Made by a program: the position numbers and the translations under genes. Below are positions 43,134 through 50,771 of a DNA stretch of 64,000 bases, piece after piece. Under the pieces are notes generated by a model. The model worked only from the letters and a program-made list of their open reading frames with translations. It was not told where the DNA came from and searched no databases. Each line of letters starts with the position of its first letter. Positions within the stretch are counted from its first letter, which is position 1. Origin of the DNA: Halococcus salsus (GTDB lineage Archaea > Halobacteriota > Halobacteria > Halobacteriales > Halococcaceae); contig NZ_JAAAJC010000001.1 in NCBI RefSeq assembly GCF_009900715.1, positions 919,216 to 983,215 on the forward strand, given 5' to 3'.

Positions 43134-43186
43134 TATCGACGTGTTCGCCCGCCGGGGGATAAAACCGTACTGGATGCGTGTGCCGA

Positions 43187-43594
43187 CTACCCGTCGCCCA
43201 CCGCGACGTCGTCCGGGCGGATCCGGAGTATCACCCGCGGCGACGCCTCCTCGTCGAGGTCGGGATACTCTTCGACACCCATGTAGCGCCGAGCGAGTTC
43301 GTTGATGTGCTCGACCGCCCCCTCCTCGGTGAGTTCGTCGACCTCGCCCTGGACCGAGACGAACCGATACGGGTTGTCCGGGTCGACCATCGAGACCCCG
43401 ACCTTCGGTTCGTTGCGGACGTTCCGCTCCTTGCGCCGCCCGCGTGCGGTGTTCACGAGCACTCGGTCGTCCTCGGGGTCGTAATCGACCCAGACGGGGG
43501 TCACTTGCGGGGTACCGTCGGGCATCACCGTCGCGAAGTGCGCGAAGGTCTCCCGGTCGAACAGGTCGTGAAACGCGTCGGGGATCGACGACAT
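43187..43594 (-). CDS. PPOX-fold F420/FMN-dependent oxidoreductase
   Basis: A 135-residue split-barrel protein of the pyridoxamine 5'-phosphate oxidase fold. The block FAHFATVMPDGTPQVTPVWVDYD and the following RVLVNTARGRRKERNVRNEPKVGVSM are typical of the class F420-dependent oxidoreductases (FDOR-B). The protein likely uses deazaflavin F420 or FMN to reduce a small organic molecule. GTP cyclohydrolase III in this window shows the F420 precursor pathway is present. It stands alone. Confidence 0.88.
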   Translation of the reverse strand: MSSIPDAFHDLFDRETFAHFATVMPDGTPQVTPVWVDYDPEDDRVLVNTARGRRKERNVRNEPKVGVSMVDPDNPYRFVSVQGEVDELTEEGAVEHINELARRYMGVEEYPDLDEEASPRVILRIRPDDVAVGDG

Positions 43595-43730
43595 ACGACC
43601 GGTCCGACCCCACCGAAAAAAGCGGTTCCGACGGTGATGTATTATGGATGCCCGTGAGACATTATGACTTCATACAGTACAGCCACATACATGGGCAAGT
43701 TTTACCAGCGGTCTTGGCAGAACTGCACGT

Positions 43731-44003
43731 ATGAGCACCACGTCCAACCGCTCGGGCCCCGACGACCCCCTCTCACAGACCGAGTTCCGCGACCGGCTCC
43801 GCGAACTCCCGCCGAGCGCGAAGCTGGTCGCGAAGGTCCTCGAAACCGAAACCCCGCTCTCGCAGGGCCAGCTCGCCGAGGAGTCGCTGCTCCCGGACCG
43901 AACCGTTCGGTATGCGCTCAACCGGCTCGAAGAGGACGACCTCGTCGGTTCACGTTACAGCTTCCGCGACGCCAGAAAGCAGGTCTACTTCCTCAACCAG
44001 TAG
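43731..44003 (+). CDS. MarR-like winged-helix regulator, 90 aa
   Basis: A 90-residue protein with a compact winged-helix fold: LRELPPSAKLVAKVLETETPL, then SQGQLAEESLLPDRTVRYALNRLEEDDLV (recognition helix) and the wing SRYSFRDARKQVYFL. It resembles MarR/TrmB-type transcription regulators. A TATA-like GTTTTACC about 29 bases upstream supports the start at 43731. Operator sites are not evident. It precedes the metallo-beta-lactamase gene by about 40 bases and may regulate it. Confidence 0.83.
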   Translation: MSTTSNRSGPDDPLSQTEFRDRLRELPPSAKLVAKVLETETPLSQGQLAEESLLPDRTVRYALNRLEEDDLVGSRYSFRDARKQVYFLNQ

Positions 44004-44041
44004 TCGAACGCGTTTTCGCTCGTCGTCGCCCCTTCCCCCTC

Positions 44042-44815
44042 ATGGCAGCGCCCACGCGTGTCCCGATTCCCGTCGAGACTGCCGCCCCCGGCGGCGAAAC
44101 CAACGCCTACGTTCTCGGGGAAACACGATCACTCCTCGTCGACCCCGCCGCCGCCACACCCGCGCTCGACGAGGCCCTCGCCGGTCGTTCTCCCCACCAC
44201 CTCCTCGTGACACACACTCACCCCGACCACGTGGGTGGCGTCGCCGCCTACGCCGACGAGGCGACGGTCTGGGCGCGCGCCGGCTACGTCGAGCGCTTCG
44301 AGCGCGCGACCGGGGTGATGCCCGACCGCGTCGTCCGACCCGGAACGACCATCGAAACCGACGCCGGCACGGTCGCGGTGGACTCGATGCCCGGCCACGC
44401 CCCCGACCACCTCGTGCTCGGGGTCGACGGCGACCGCCTCGTGGGCGACCTCGCGGTCGCGACGGGGAGCGTCGTGGTGGGTCGCGACGACGGGGACATG
44501 CGAGCCTATCTCACCGCACTTCGACGGCTCCACGCCCGGGACCCGGAGCGGCTCTATCCGGGTCACGGTCCGGTCATCGATGACCCACGGGCCACGCTCG
44601 AACGACTGATCCGGCATCGACTCCGGCGTGAACGACGGATCGTAGAAGCGGTTCGTGCGGGCGCGCGGATGCTCGACGAGGTCACGGATGCCGTCTACGA
44701 GAAGGACATCTCGGGGGTGCGTCGGTTGGCGACGGAGACGGTCGGGGCCCATCTCGAAAAACTCGCGGTCGAAGGGACCGTCGCGTGGGACGGCGAACGC
44801 GCGAACGCACGGTAG
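44042..44815 (+). CDS. Metallo-beta-lactamase fold hydrolase
   Basis: A 257-residue MBL-fold protein. Metal ligands are in LLVTHTHPDHVGGV (residues about 59-72), DSMPGHAPDHLVL and VGDLAVATGS, then LYPGHGPVID. The C-terminal helix bundle (LIRHRLRRERRIVEAVRAG) is seen in the lactamase-like LACTB2/glyoxalase-II-related group. The reaction is hydrolysis of a thioester, phosphodiester or RNA, with no direct hint. It follows the winged-helix gene in the same direction. Confidence 0.87.
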   Translation: MAAPTRVPIPVETAAPGGETNAYVLGETRSLLVDPAAATPALDEALAGRSPHHLLVTHTHPDHVGGVAAYADEATVWARAGYVERFERATGVMPDRVVRPGTTIETDAGTVAVDSMPGHAPDHLVLGVDGDRLVGDLAVATGSVVVGRDDGDMRAYLTALRRLHARDPERLYPGHGPVIDDPRATLERLIRHRLRRERRIVEAVRAGARMLDEVTDAVYEKDISGVRRLATETVGAHLEKLAVEGTVAWDGERANAR

Positions 44816-44847
44816 AACATCGGCACCGGTTTGAGACCGACTGGTCG

Positions 44848-45435
44848 CTACTTGATGAACTCGTTGTTGCGCCAGTCGACGCCCTTGCTCGCCGCCGGAC
44901 CCTCGGTCGGGTCCTCGACGACTTCGAGCGAGGCGGGCCGCTCCTCGCCATCGACGATCCGCGTCGCCTTGAGTTCGCCGTTGCGAGCGGCGATCGCCGT
45001 GAGAGTGCCCTTCTCGGCGATCCGCGCGATCTCACAGAGCACCTCGAACATCGGGTACTGGACCGCGGTGTTCTGGAGGACGGTCTCGCGGTCGCCCTTG
45101 AAACAGGCGTACTCGACGAGTTCGGAGGGCGGGAGCTCGTCCTCCTCGCCGGGCGCGCTCCCCCATCGAGGGCCGCCGGCGGGCGGTTTCTGCTCTTCGA
45201 GCGGCTCCTCGTAGACCCGATTCTCGGTCACGCTGGCCTTCAGCTGGGCCGTCGGGGTGTACTTGCTGATGGTGTCGTCGGCGGCGACGGCGCTGACGAT
45301 CAGCGTGTTGTTTCGGCGGGTGAAGTCGATGGAGTCGATCTCCTCGGGGAGATCGGGATTGTCGAGGAAGTCGTGGACGTCTTCGAGGGGCAGTTCGAGC
45401 GTCGAGTGGAGTTGGAATACACAGTCATCGGTCAT
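44848..45435 (-). CDS. Haloarchaeal conserved protein, possibly DUF7110
   Basis: A 195-residue acidic soluble protein starting MTDDCVFQLHSTLELPLEDV. The first 90 residues (EEIDSIDFTRRNNTLIVSAV and TAQLKASVTENRVYEE) look like an alpha/beta domain conserved only in haloarchaea; a Pro/Glu-rich hinge follows, then a helical part with EYACFKGDRETVLQN. I think it belongs to the DUF7110 family but cannot confirm this. No catalytic motif is seen. Confidence 0.7.
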   Translation of the reverse strand: MTDDCVFQLHSTLELPLEDVHDFLDNPDLPEEIDSIDFTRRNNTLIVSAVAADDTISKYTPTAQLKASVTENRVYEEPLEEQKPPAGGPRWGSAPGEEDELPPSELVEYACFKGDRETVLQNTAVQYPMFEVLCEIARIAEKGTLTAIAARNGELKATRIVDGEERPASLEVVEDPTEGPAASKGVDWRNNEFIK

Positions 45436-45538
45436 GCTATCACCGGCAGTCGGGCCTGCTGCCGACGGTGCCCGTCTACCCTTGCATACGCATCCCGCAC
45501 ATATATTCCCTGTCCTTCGCGCGCTCGGCGGACGCGGG

Positions 45539-45883
45539 TCACTCGCCGGCCAGCGTGGCTTCGAGCTCGCCACGCTGGTCGAGTTCGGCGAGCACGTCGC
45601 TGCCGCCGACGAACTCCCCGTCGACGTAGGCCTGCGGGGTCGTCGTCCAGCCGCTGTGGGCTTCGAGCGCCGTCCGATATTCGTCGATCGATTCGAGCAC
45701 GTCGACGGTCTCGAACTCGTCGCGGTACTGGCTCATGAGCGTGACCGCACGGTCGGAGTAGCCACACTGGGGCATGAGCTCGTTGCCTTTCATGAACAGC
45801 ACCACGTCGTTCTCCTCGATGGCGCTGTCGACCCGTTCGGTGACCTCGTCCTGGCTGAGACCGGTCGGGGGTTGGAACGTCAC
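45539..45883 (-). CDS. Monothiol glutaredoxin-like protein
   Basis: A 114-residue thioredoxin-fold protein. The motif KGNELMPQCGYSDRAVTLM has the CGYS active-site form close to the monothiol CGFS, and the segment SGWTTTPQAYVDGEFVGGSDVLAEL holds the cis-Pro and the glutathione-binding GG. Such proteins carry or deliver iron-sulphur clusters; the ferredoxin gene to its right is consistent with this. The GTG at 45883 is my start; the frame also opens at a TTG at 45910. Haloarchaea use gamma-glutamylcysteine rather than glutathione, so the thiol partner is likely that. Confidence 0.87.
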   Translation of the reverse strand: MTFQPPTGLSQDEVTERVDSAIEENDVVLFMKGNELMPQCGYSDRAVTLMSQYRDEFETVDVLESIDEYRTALEAHSGWTTTPQAYVDGEFVGGSDVLAELDQRGELEATLAGE

Positions 45884-45998
45884 ACGGAGGTATAGGACCC
45901 GGTTGGACAAAGATGTTGTGACGGTTACAGAGTTCGGAGCGTGAAAACTAGCAGGAGAGTGAGAGGGGGTTCCGCGGCTCGCGACGCCGACCCGTGGC

Positions 45999-46319
45999 TC
46001 AGTCGTCCGCCGTGGCGGCGGTCGTAGCGTCGTCCTCGATGCTCGGCGGGTACTGCCCGCGGTCGATCGTGAGGTCCGAGAGCGGTCGCGCCATGCATGT
46101 CAGGGCGTACTCCTCGGCCTCCTCCCCGGTAAGCCCGCGGGCGGCGGGCTGGGTCACCTCGCCCTCGACGATCCGCGCCGAGCACGCGAGGCACATCCCG
46201 ACCCGACACGAGTACTCCTGGGCCAGCCCCTCCTCGATGCAGCGGCTCAGGATCGTCTGTTTGTCGGAGACGGTGATGGTCTCGTCGGTGGTCACGAACT
46301 CGACGGTGTACTCGGCCAT
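45999..46319 (-). CDS. Plant-type [2Fe-2S] ferredoxin
   Basis: A 106-residue ferredoxin. The cluster ligands are in YSCRVGMCLACSARI (Cys-x4-Cys-x2-Cys) with a fourth Cys in YALTCMARP. An insertion of about 10 acidic residues between the third and fourth ligands is usual in haloarchaea. The start at 46319 precedes the conserved AEYTVEF. It is divergent from the geranylgeranyl reductase gene by only about 90 bases. Since archaeal lipid saturases take electrons from dedicated ferredoxins, this may be its partner, by inference. Confidence 0.92.
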   Translation of the reverse strand: MAEYTVEFVTTDETITVSDKQTILSRCIEEGLAQEYSCRVGMCLACSARIVEGEVTQPAARGLTGEEAEEYALTCMARPLSDLTIDRGQYPPSIEDDATTAATADD

Positions 46320-46412
46320 GCCCCCCAAACGCGGACCCGGGTGAAATCAGTTGCTGTCGGTCGGCGGTCGCTTTGGAGAAGAGTTTTCCACCCTCCCCGC
46401 CACCACCCGGGC

Positions 46413-47783
46413 ATGACCACCTACGAACCCGATGTCGCCGTCGTCGGCGCGGGGACCAGCGGGTGTTACGCCGCGGCGACCATCGCGCGGGCGGGCTACG
46501 ACGTCGTCATCGTCGAGCGCAAATCGCCGGAGGAAGCCGGCCACATCGCCTGTGGCGACGCGCTCAAGGGCGCGGACGCCTTCCCCGAGGCGATCCCCAA
46601 GTCCCAGATCGAACCCGCCATCACGAACACCGTGGTCGACCACGGCCGGTTCGAGATCCCACAGGAGGACGCCGTCCTCGATATCCCCGTCCCCGGCGAA
46701 CTCGGTGTCATCGACCGCCTGAAGTTCGGCAAGCTCCTCATCGAGGGGGCGGAGAAGGCCGGCGTCGAGTTCCACTACGACACGGTCGTGAACGACGTCC
46801 ACCAGGACGCGGACGGTCGCGTGACCGGCCTCGCGGGTAGACGGCAGGGCGAGGCGGCCGAGTACGACCCCGAGATCGTGATCGACGCTGCGGGCGCGCT
46901 CTCGTTGCTTCAGGACAAAGCCGACCTCTCGAACGCGACCTTCGACACCGACGTCAACTACTCGCAGTTCTCCTCGGCCTACCGCGAGGTCGTCGAGGTT
47001 CCCGAACCCGTCGAGTGGAACGACGCACTGGTGTTCAAGCCCACCGAACGCGCTGCGGGCTACCTCTGGTACTTCCCGCGAACCAGCACCGAGATCAACG
47101 TCGGGCTCGGGTTCCAGATGACCGAGGAACCGATGAAACTGGTCGAGTCGCTGAAACGCGACCTCCGCGAGCGCCCCGAGTTCAAGGGCGCGAAAGTCAA
47201 GGACAAACTCGGCGCGGCGCTCCCGACCCGCCGACCCTACGACTCGGCGGTCGCCCCCGGTTTCATCGCGGTCGGCGACGCTGCGGGCCACGTCAACCCC
47301 ACGACCGGCGGCGGGATCGCGGGCGCGGCCTACGGCGGGGAGTACGCCGCCGAGGCGGCGATCGAAGCGATCGAGGACGGCGACACGAGCGAGGCCGCCC
47401 TCTGGGAGTACAACGAGCGCGTCATGGACCACTTCGGCGGCCGGTACGCGGGGCTCGACATCTACAACATCTTCGTCGGCGCGGTGGGGATGGGCAATCT
47501 CACTGGCCTGCTCGCGTCCCTCCCGGCCGAGAAGCTCTCCGACGCGCTCTACTCCGGGAGTGCCGACATCAGCCTGCCGCTCGCGCTCCGCACGGCGGTC
47601 AAGAGCTTCGGCCACTGGGGGACGGTGCTCGACCTCTACAAGACCAAGACGCAGGCCGACCGTCTGCTCGATCACTACGAGGAGTATCCCGACGATCCAG
47701 AGGCGTTCGAGGCCTGGCAGGCCCAGCGCGACGGGTTGATGGACGTCATCTACGCGACGGCGGGTGCCGAGGCGAAGTACTGA
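46413..47783 (+). CDS. Geranylgeranyl reductase family FAD protein
   Basis: The 456-residue flavoprotein has the FAD-binding VAVVGAGTSGCYAAATIARAG at residues 8-28, GHIACGDALKGADAF, and the FAD phosphate region PGFIAVGDAAGHVNPTTGGGI. This is the arrangement of digeranylgeranylglycerophospholipid reductases, which saturate the chains of archaeal membrane lipids; chlorophyll-type reductases are relatives. The CGDAL motif near the lipid-binding end is a marker for archaeal members. It is next to the ferredoxin gene. Confidence 0.9.
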   Translation: MTTYEPDVAVVGAGTSGCYAAATIARAGYDVVIVERKSPEEAGHIACGDALKGADAFPEAIPKSQIEPAITNTVVDHGRFEIPQEDAVLDIPVPGELGVIDRLKFGKLLIEGAEKAGVEFHYDTVVNDVHQDADGRVTGLAGRRQGEAAEYDPEIVIDAAGALSLLQDKADLSNATFDTDVNYSQFSSAYREVVEVPEPVEWNDALVFKPTERAAGYLWYFPRTSTEINVGLGFQMTEEPMKLVESLKRDLRERPEFKGAKVKDKLGAALPTRRPYDSAVAPGFIAVGDAAGHVNPTTGGGIAGAAYGGEYAAEAAIEAIEDGDTSEAALWEYNERVMDHFGGRYAGLDIYNIFVGAVGMGNLTGLLASLPAEKLSDALYSGSADISLPLALRTAVKSFGHWGTVLDLYKTKTQADRLLDHYEEYPDDPEAFEAWQAQRDGLMDVIYATAGAEAKY

Positions 47784-47818
47784 TCCGTTCTAGGTCGTCC
47801 AGCTAACGGACCGCCGGC

Positions 47819-48445
47819 CTACCACTCCACCTCGAACGCCATCGTCTCCTCGCCGTCAGTTGCGGCTTCGTACTCCTCGCGAAGGATCGTGAACCGATGC
47901 TGATCGGTCACGGTACCGTCGGGCCGGGACGAGTGTTGGCGCAGCAGCCCCTCGTGTTGCCCGCCGTACTTCGAGACGTACTTCTCGATCATCCGCCGGG
48001 ACGGACGGTTGTCGGCGGCACACGTCGTGTAGTAGGCATCGAGGTCGTAGCGCTCGAAGCTGAGTTCGACGAACACCGATGCGCGTTCAAGGCCGTACTC
48101 GCGTCCCCAATAGTGCTCCGCGAGCACGATTCCCGACCCGGCGCGACGCTCCTCCCACTCGGGACCGTACGCGGTGGTCCCGACGATCTCGTGGTCGGCC
48201 TTCCGCCGGAGGAGATACCGCGCCTCGTCGTGTTCCTCCCATCGCCGTTCGGCACGGTCGAGGAACGCCATCACCTGGTCGAGGCGTCGAAAACGAAACC
48301 ACGGCATGTGCTCGGTCGCCGCGCCCTGCCAGTCGTCGCGGGTGACGAACGTGTAGAACTCGAAGGGGTCGACGGTGTCGTGATCGAACCGCTCGAAGAC
48401 CAGTCGCTCCGTCTCGATTCGCGTCGGAAAGAGTGTCGGTGTCAT
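47819..48445 (-). CDS. GNAT N-acetyltransferase, RimJ/RimL-like
   Basis: A 208-residue member of the RimJ/RimL branch: N-terminal LFPTRIETERLVFERFD, central VGTTAYGPEWEERRAGSGIV and the acetyl-CoA segment HYWGREYGLERASVFVELSF. The closing block TTCAADNRPSRRMIEKYVSK is typical. The C-terminal tail is acidic. It follows the GINS gene on the same strand but with an AT-poor gap of 37 bases. Substrate unknown. Confidence 0.85.
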   Translation of the reverse strand: MTPTLFPTRIETERLVFERFDHDTVDPFEFYTFVTRDDWQGAATEHMPWFRFRRLDQVMAFLDRAERRWEEHDEARYLLRRKADHEIVGTTAYGPEWEERRAGSGIVLAEHYWGREYGLERASVFVELSFERYDLDAYYTTCAADNRPSRRMIEKYVSKYGGQHEGLLRQHSSRPDGTVTDQHRFTILREEYEAATDGEETMAFEVEW

Positions 48446-48482
48446 GGCTACTCGACCGCGCGATACCGGAACCCCGCCGACG

Positions 48483-49400
48483 TCAATCGAGCTGTTCGGC
48501 CGCGTCGCGCTCGACGAGCGGCGTCGCGTTGACTTCTGGGAGGGTGACCACGTCCTCGGCGGAGAGGTGGTAGGTCTGTTCGTCGACGCCGAAGACCTCG
48601 CCGACGTCCTGGGTGATCCGGACGGTCGTGCGGTCGGTGTCGGGGTTCGGCGTCTCGCCACCCGCGTCGTCCGCGCCGGCCGGCGCGCGGTCCGCGGCGG
48701 CGGACGTCTCGCCCGACTCGCTAGTGGGCTTCGGTGACTGCCCGCCCATCGCGTCCGCCACGCTGACACCCTCGTCGGCCGTCGCAGCCCCTCCACCGAC
48801 CTCGCTCCCGGCGGGCTCGTTTCCGACGGCTTCGTTCTCGGCAGGCTCGGCTCCCACGTCCACTGGGTCGATGGTTTCTGCGGGGTCCGCTTGTTCCCCG
48901 GGTTCCACCGATTCGGTCGCCTCCGCTGTGTCGGGTGTGTCGCTGGCGGCTGGTTCGCTATCTGGTTCGGTGGCCGAGTCGGTGACGTCGACCGACCCGC
49001 CGGTCGCGCGGTCGCCGGCGAGCACGTCGTCGAGGACGTGTTCACGGTTCGATTCGATTGCGTTCACGAGGGTCTCGAAGAGGTCGCGCTCCTCGTCGGT
49101 GAGGCCGTCGGTCTCGGCGGGCATCCCGGCGGCCGCGAGGCTCGCGAGCTTGACGAGTTTGCCGACCCGGCGCTCGTAGACCGCCTCGACGGTGTTCTCG
49201 GCGGCCTTGATGTCGTCGGTCAGCCGGCGGACCTCGGGGGCGTCGAACGGGTCGTCCGACGCCGCGGCGGCGCGTTCGCGCTCGGTTCTGAGCTCGGCGA
49301 CGAACGAGCCGACGTCGGCGTAGAAGTCGTCGTGGAGATGCTGGAGGCTATCGCGCTGGCGTTCCTTGCTCCGTGCCGACTGGAGGTCTCCGAGATCCAT
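48483..49400 (-). CDS. DNA replication factor GINS, Gins51-like
   Basis: A 305-residue replication protein that forms part of the CMG-like helicase with MCM and GAN/RecJ. The N-terminal helical domain (about 1-130) has SKERQRDSLQHLHDDFYADV, and the small C-terminal beta domain begins near TTVRITQDVGEVFGVDEQ. Between these lies a highly acidic, Pro/Ala/Gly-rich linker of about 120 residues that is far longer than in other archaea and typical of halophiles. Its ATG is one base from the primase stop, a coupled pair conserved in archaea. Confidence 0.88.
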   Translation of the reverse strand: MDLGDLQSARSKERQRDSLQHLHDDFYADVGSFVAELRTERERAAAASDDPFDAPEVRRLTDDIKAAENTVEAVYERRVGKLVKLASLAAAGMPAETDGLTDEERDLFETLVNAIESNREHVLDDVLAGDRATGGSVDVTDSATEPDSEPAASDTPDTAEATESVEPGEQADPAETIDPVDVGAEPAENEAVGNEPAGSEVGGGAATADEGVSVADAMGGQSPKPTSESGETSAAADRAPAGADDAGGETPNPDTDRTTVRITQDVGEVFGVDEQTYHLSAEDVVTLPEVNATPLVERDAAEQLD

Positions 49401-49401
49401 A

Positions 49402-50613
49402 CTATGCTTCCTCGCCCTTCTCGGCGCGGCCGCGTGCCATCAGGAACACGCCCGCGTATTCACGAACTCGATGTGTGCCCGCCGGGAGTGTAAAGCTATC
49501 GCCCCCGAGTTCGACCTGTGATTCCTCCTCGACTTCGACCGATATCTCCTGGTTCCGAAAGGTGTCCGGGACCGCGTCGGTCAGGGGGTCGAACGCCTCG
49601 ATCGCGTCGCGGTCGAGCCGTGTGACACACAGCCCGCTCCCGCCGTGGAGACTTCCTGGGAGTCGAATCAGGCGGTTGGTGTCCGTCGTGACGGGTTCGT
49701 CGATCGGCGCGTTGTCCGCCGCGACCACCTCGGGGATCAGCTGGCGCGAGAGCGAGTAAAAGGCCGGATGGACGTCGATGTTGCCGGTCGCGATCTGGTC
49801 GTCGTTCGTGCGGGCGGCCCGGAGCGCGGCCGTCGCTTTCCCCTCGCCGATCCCGTCGAACTCGCGGAGGCGCTCGACCGCATCCTCGTCGTCCATCGCA
49901 ACGAGCTCGTCGACGAACGACATGAGGTGGCGATGAGCGCGCGCGCTCCAGCCCCCCGTCGTGCGGAGGGTGCGCTTCCTCGCCGGGCTCGCCCGTCCCG
50001 CCGTCCCGCCGACGGCCTCCTCGTGGATCACCCCTTCGAGGTCGAGCCCGATGCCACGAACGTAGTCGACGATCTCCCGGCGGGCGTCGCTTTCGAGCGG
50101 CTGCACCGCCGGGTCGCGAACGTGGACGTGGTAACCCCGCCCGCCGGAGAACACGACCGTGAGGTCCTGAAACCCGAAGTCGTCTTCCAGAAAGTCGAGC
50201 AATCGAAGCAGCGCGGCTTTGCACTTCTCGAGCATTTCCCCGTAACTGTCGACGCCGAGTTCGACGGCCGGGAGGTGGTCGGCGTCGAGGTCGAAGACCA
50301 GGTCGGAGCCGACCCAGCCCTTCTCGCTCATCGACCCCGCCGCGGGGTCGTCGTACCGGCCCGCGGAGAAGTAGACGTGGCGCGGGCGTTCGCGCGCGAG
50401 GAACTCCCCGAGGTCGCCGAGGTCGAGGGTCGACTTGTGCCGGACCATCGTGGTCCCGGGCCCCGACGTCCACGGGATATATCCCCACTCGCGCGCGTCG
50501 GCGTCGGGCGGGAGCACTGGCTCCGTCCGGCGGTAGTGGTCCCGAAATCGCCCCCGGAGATAGGCGCGCGTGCGCTCTTCCATCAGGTCCCTCGCTTCGG
50601 GAAACACCGGCAT
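49402..50613 (-). CDS. priS: DNA primase small (catalytic) subunit PriS
   Basis: The 403-residue archaeo-eukaryotic primase makes RNA primers with PriL. Catalytic residues are in DLVFDLDADH (the two Asp of the active site, about residues 107-116) and VVFSGGRGYHVHV (SGxRGxHxW-type motif with Gly-rich loop). A further conserved stretch is LIRLPGSLHGGSGL. The C-terminal YAGVFLMARGRAEKGEE is usual in haloarchaea. The ATG at 50613 precedes the divergent GH26 gene. It is coupled to gins51 in one unit. Confidence 0.94.
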   Translation of the reverse strand: MPVFPEARDLMEERTRAYLRGRFRDHYRRTEPVLPPDADAREWGYIPWTSGPGTTMVRHKSTLDLGDLGEFLARERPRHVYFSAGRYDDPAAGSMSEKGWVGSDLVFDLDADHLPAVELGVDSYGEMLEKCKAALLRLLDFLEDDFGFQDLTVVFSGGRGYHVHVRDPAVQPLESDARREIVDYVRGIGLDLEGVIHEEAVGGTAGRASPARKRTLRTTGGWSARAHRHLMSFVDELVAMDDEDAVERLREFDGIGEGKATAALRAARTNDDQIATGNIDVHPAFYSLSRQLIPEVVAADNAPIDEPVTTDTNRLIRLPGSLHGGSGLCVTRLDRDAIEAFDPLTDAVPDTFRNQEISVEVEEESQVELGGDSFTLPAGTHRVREYAGVFLMARGRAEKGEEA

Positions 50614-50734
50614 AATCCTACCGTCTCGCCACCGTCACGGGTTCCGATGTCGATCCTTCCGCTTCCGTTGCGCACATCGAGTACATCGGTTGTCATATCT
50701 CACCGGTGGAACGCAGATTTTATCCGGAACGACA

Positions 50735-50743
50735 AAATTTAAC
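50735..50743 (+). promoter_or_regulatory. TATA-like box of the GH26 protein gene
   Basis: AAATTTAAC is centred about 33 bases before the ATG at 50772 and supports that start. An additional TTTTATCC lies about 15 bases further up, and would suit the earlier GTG at 50706 less well. Confidence 0.45.
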
Positions 50744-50771
50744 ACCGATTGGCAGCACCATCTTCGCAGGA

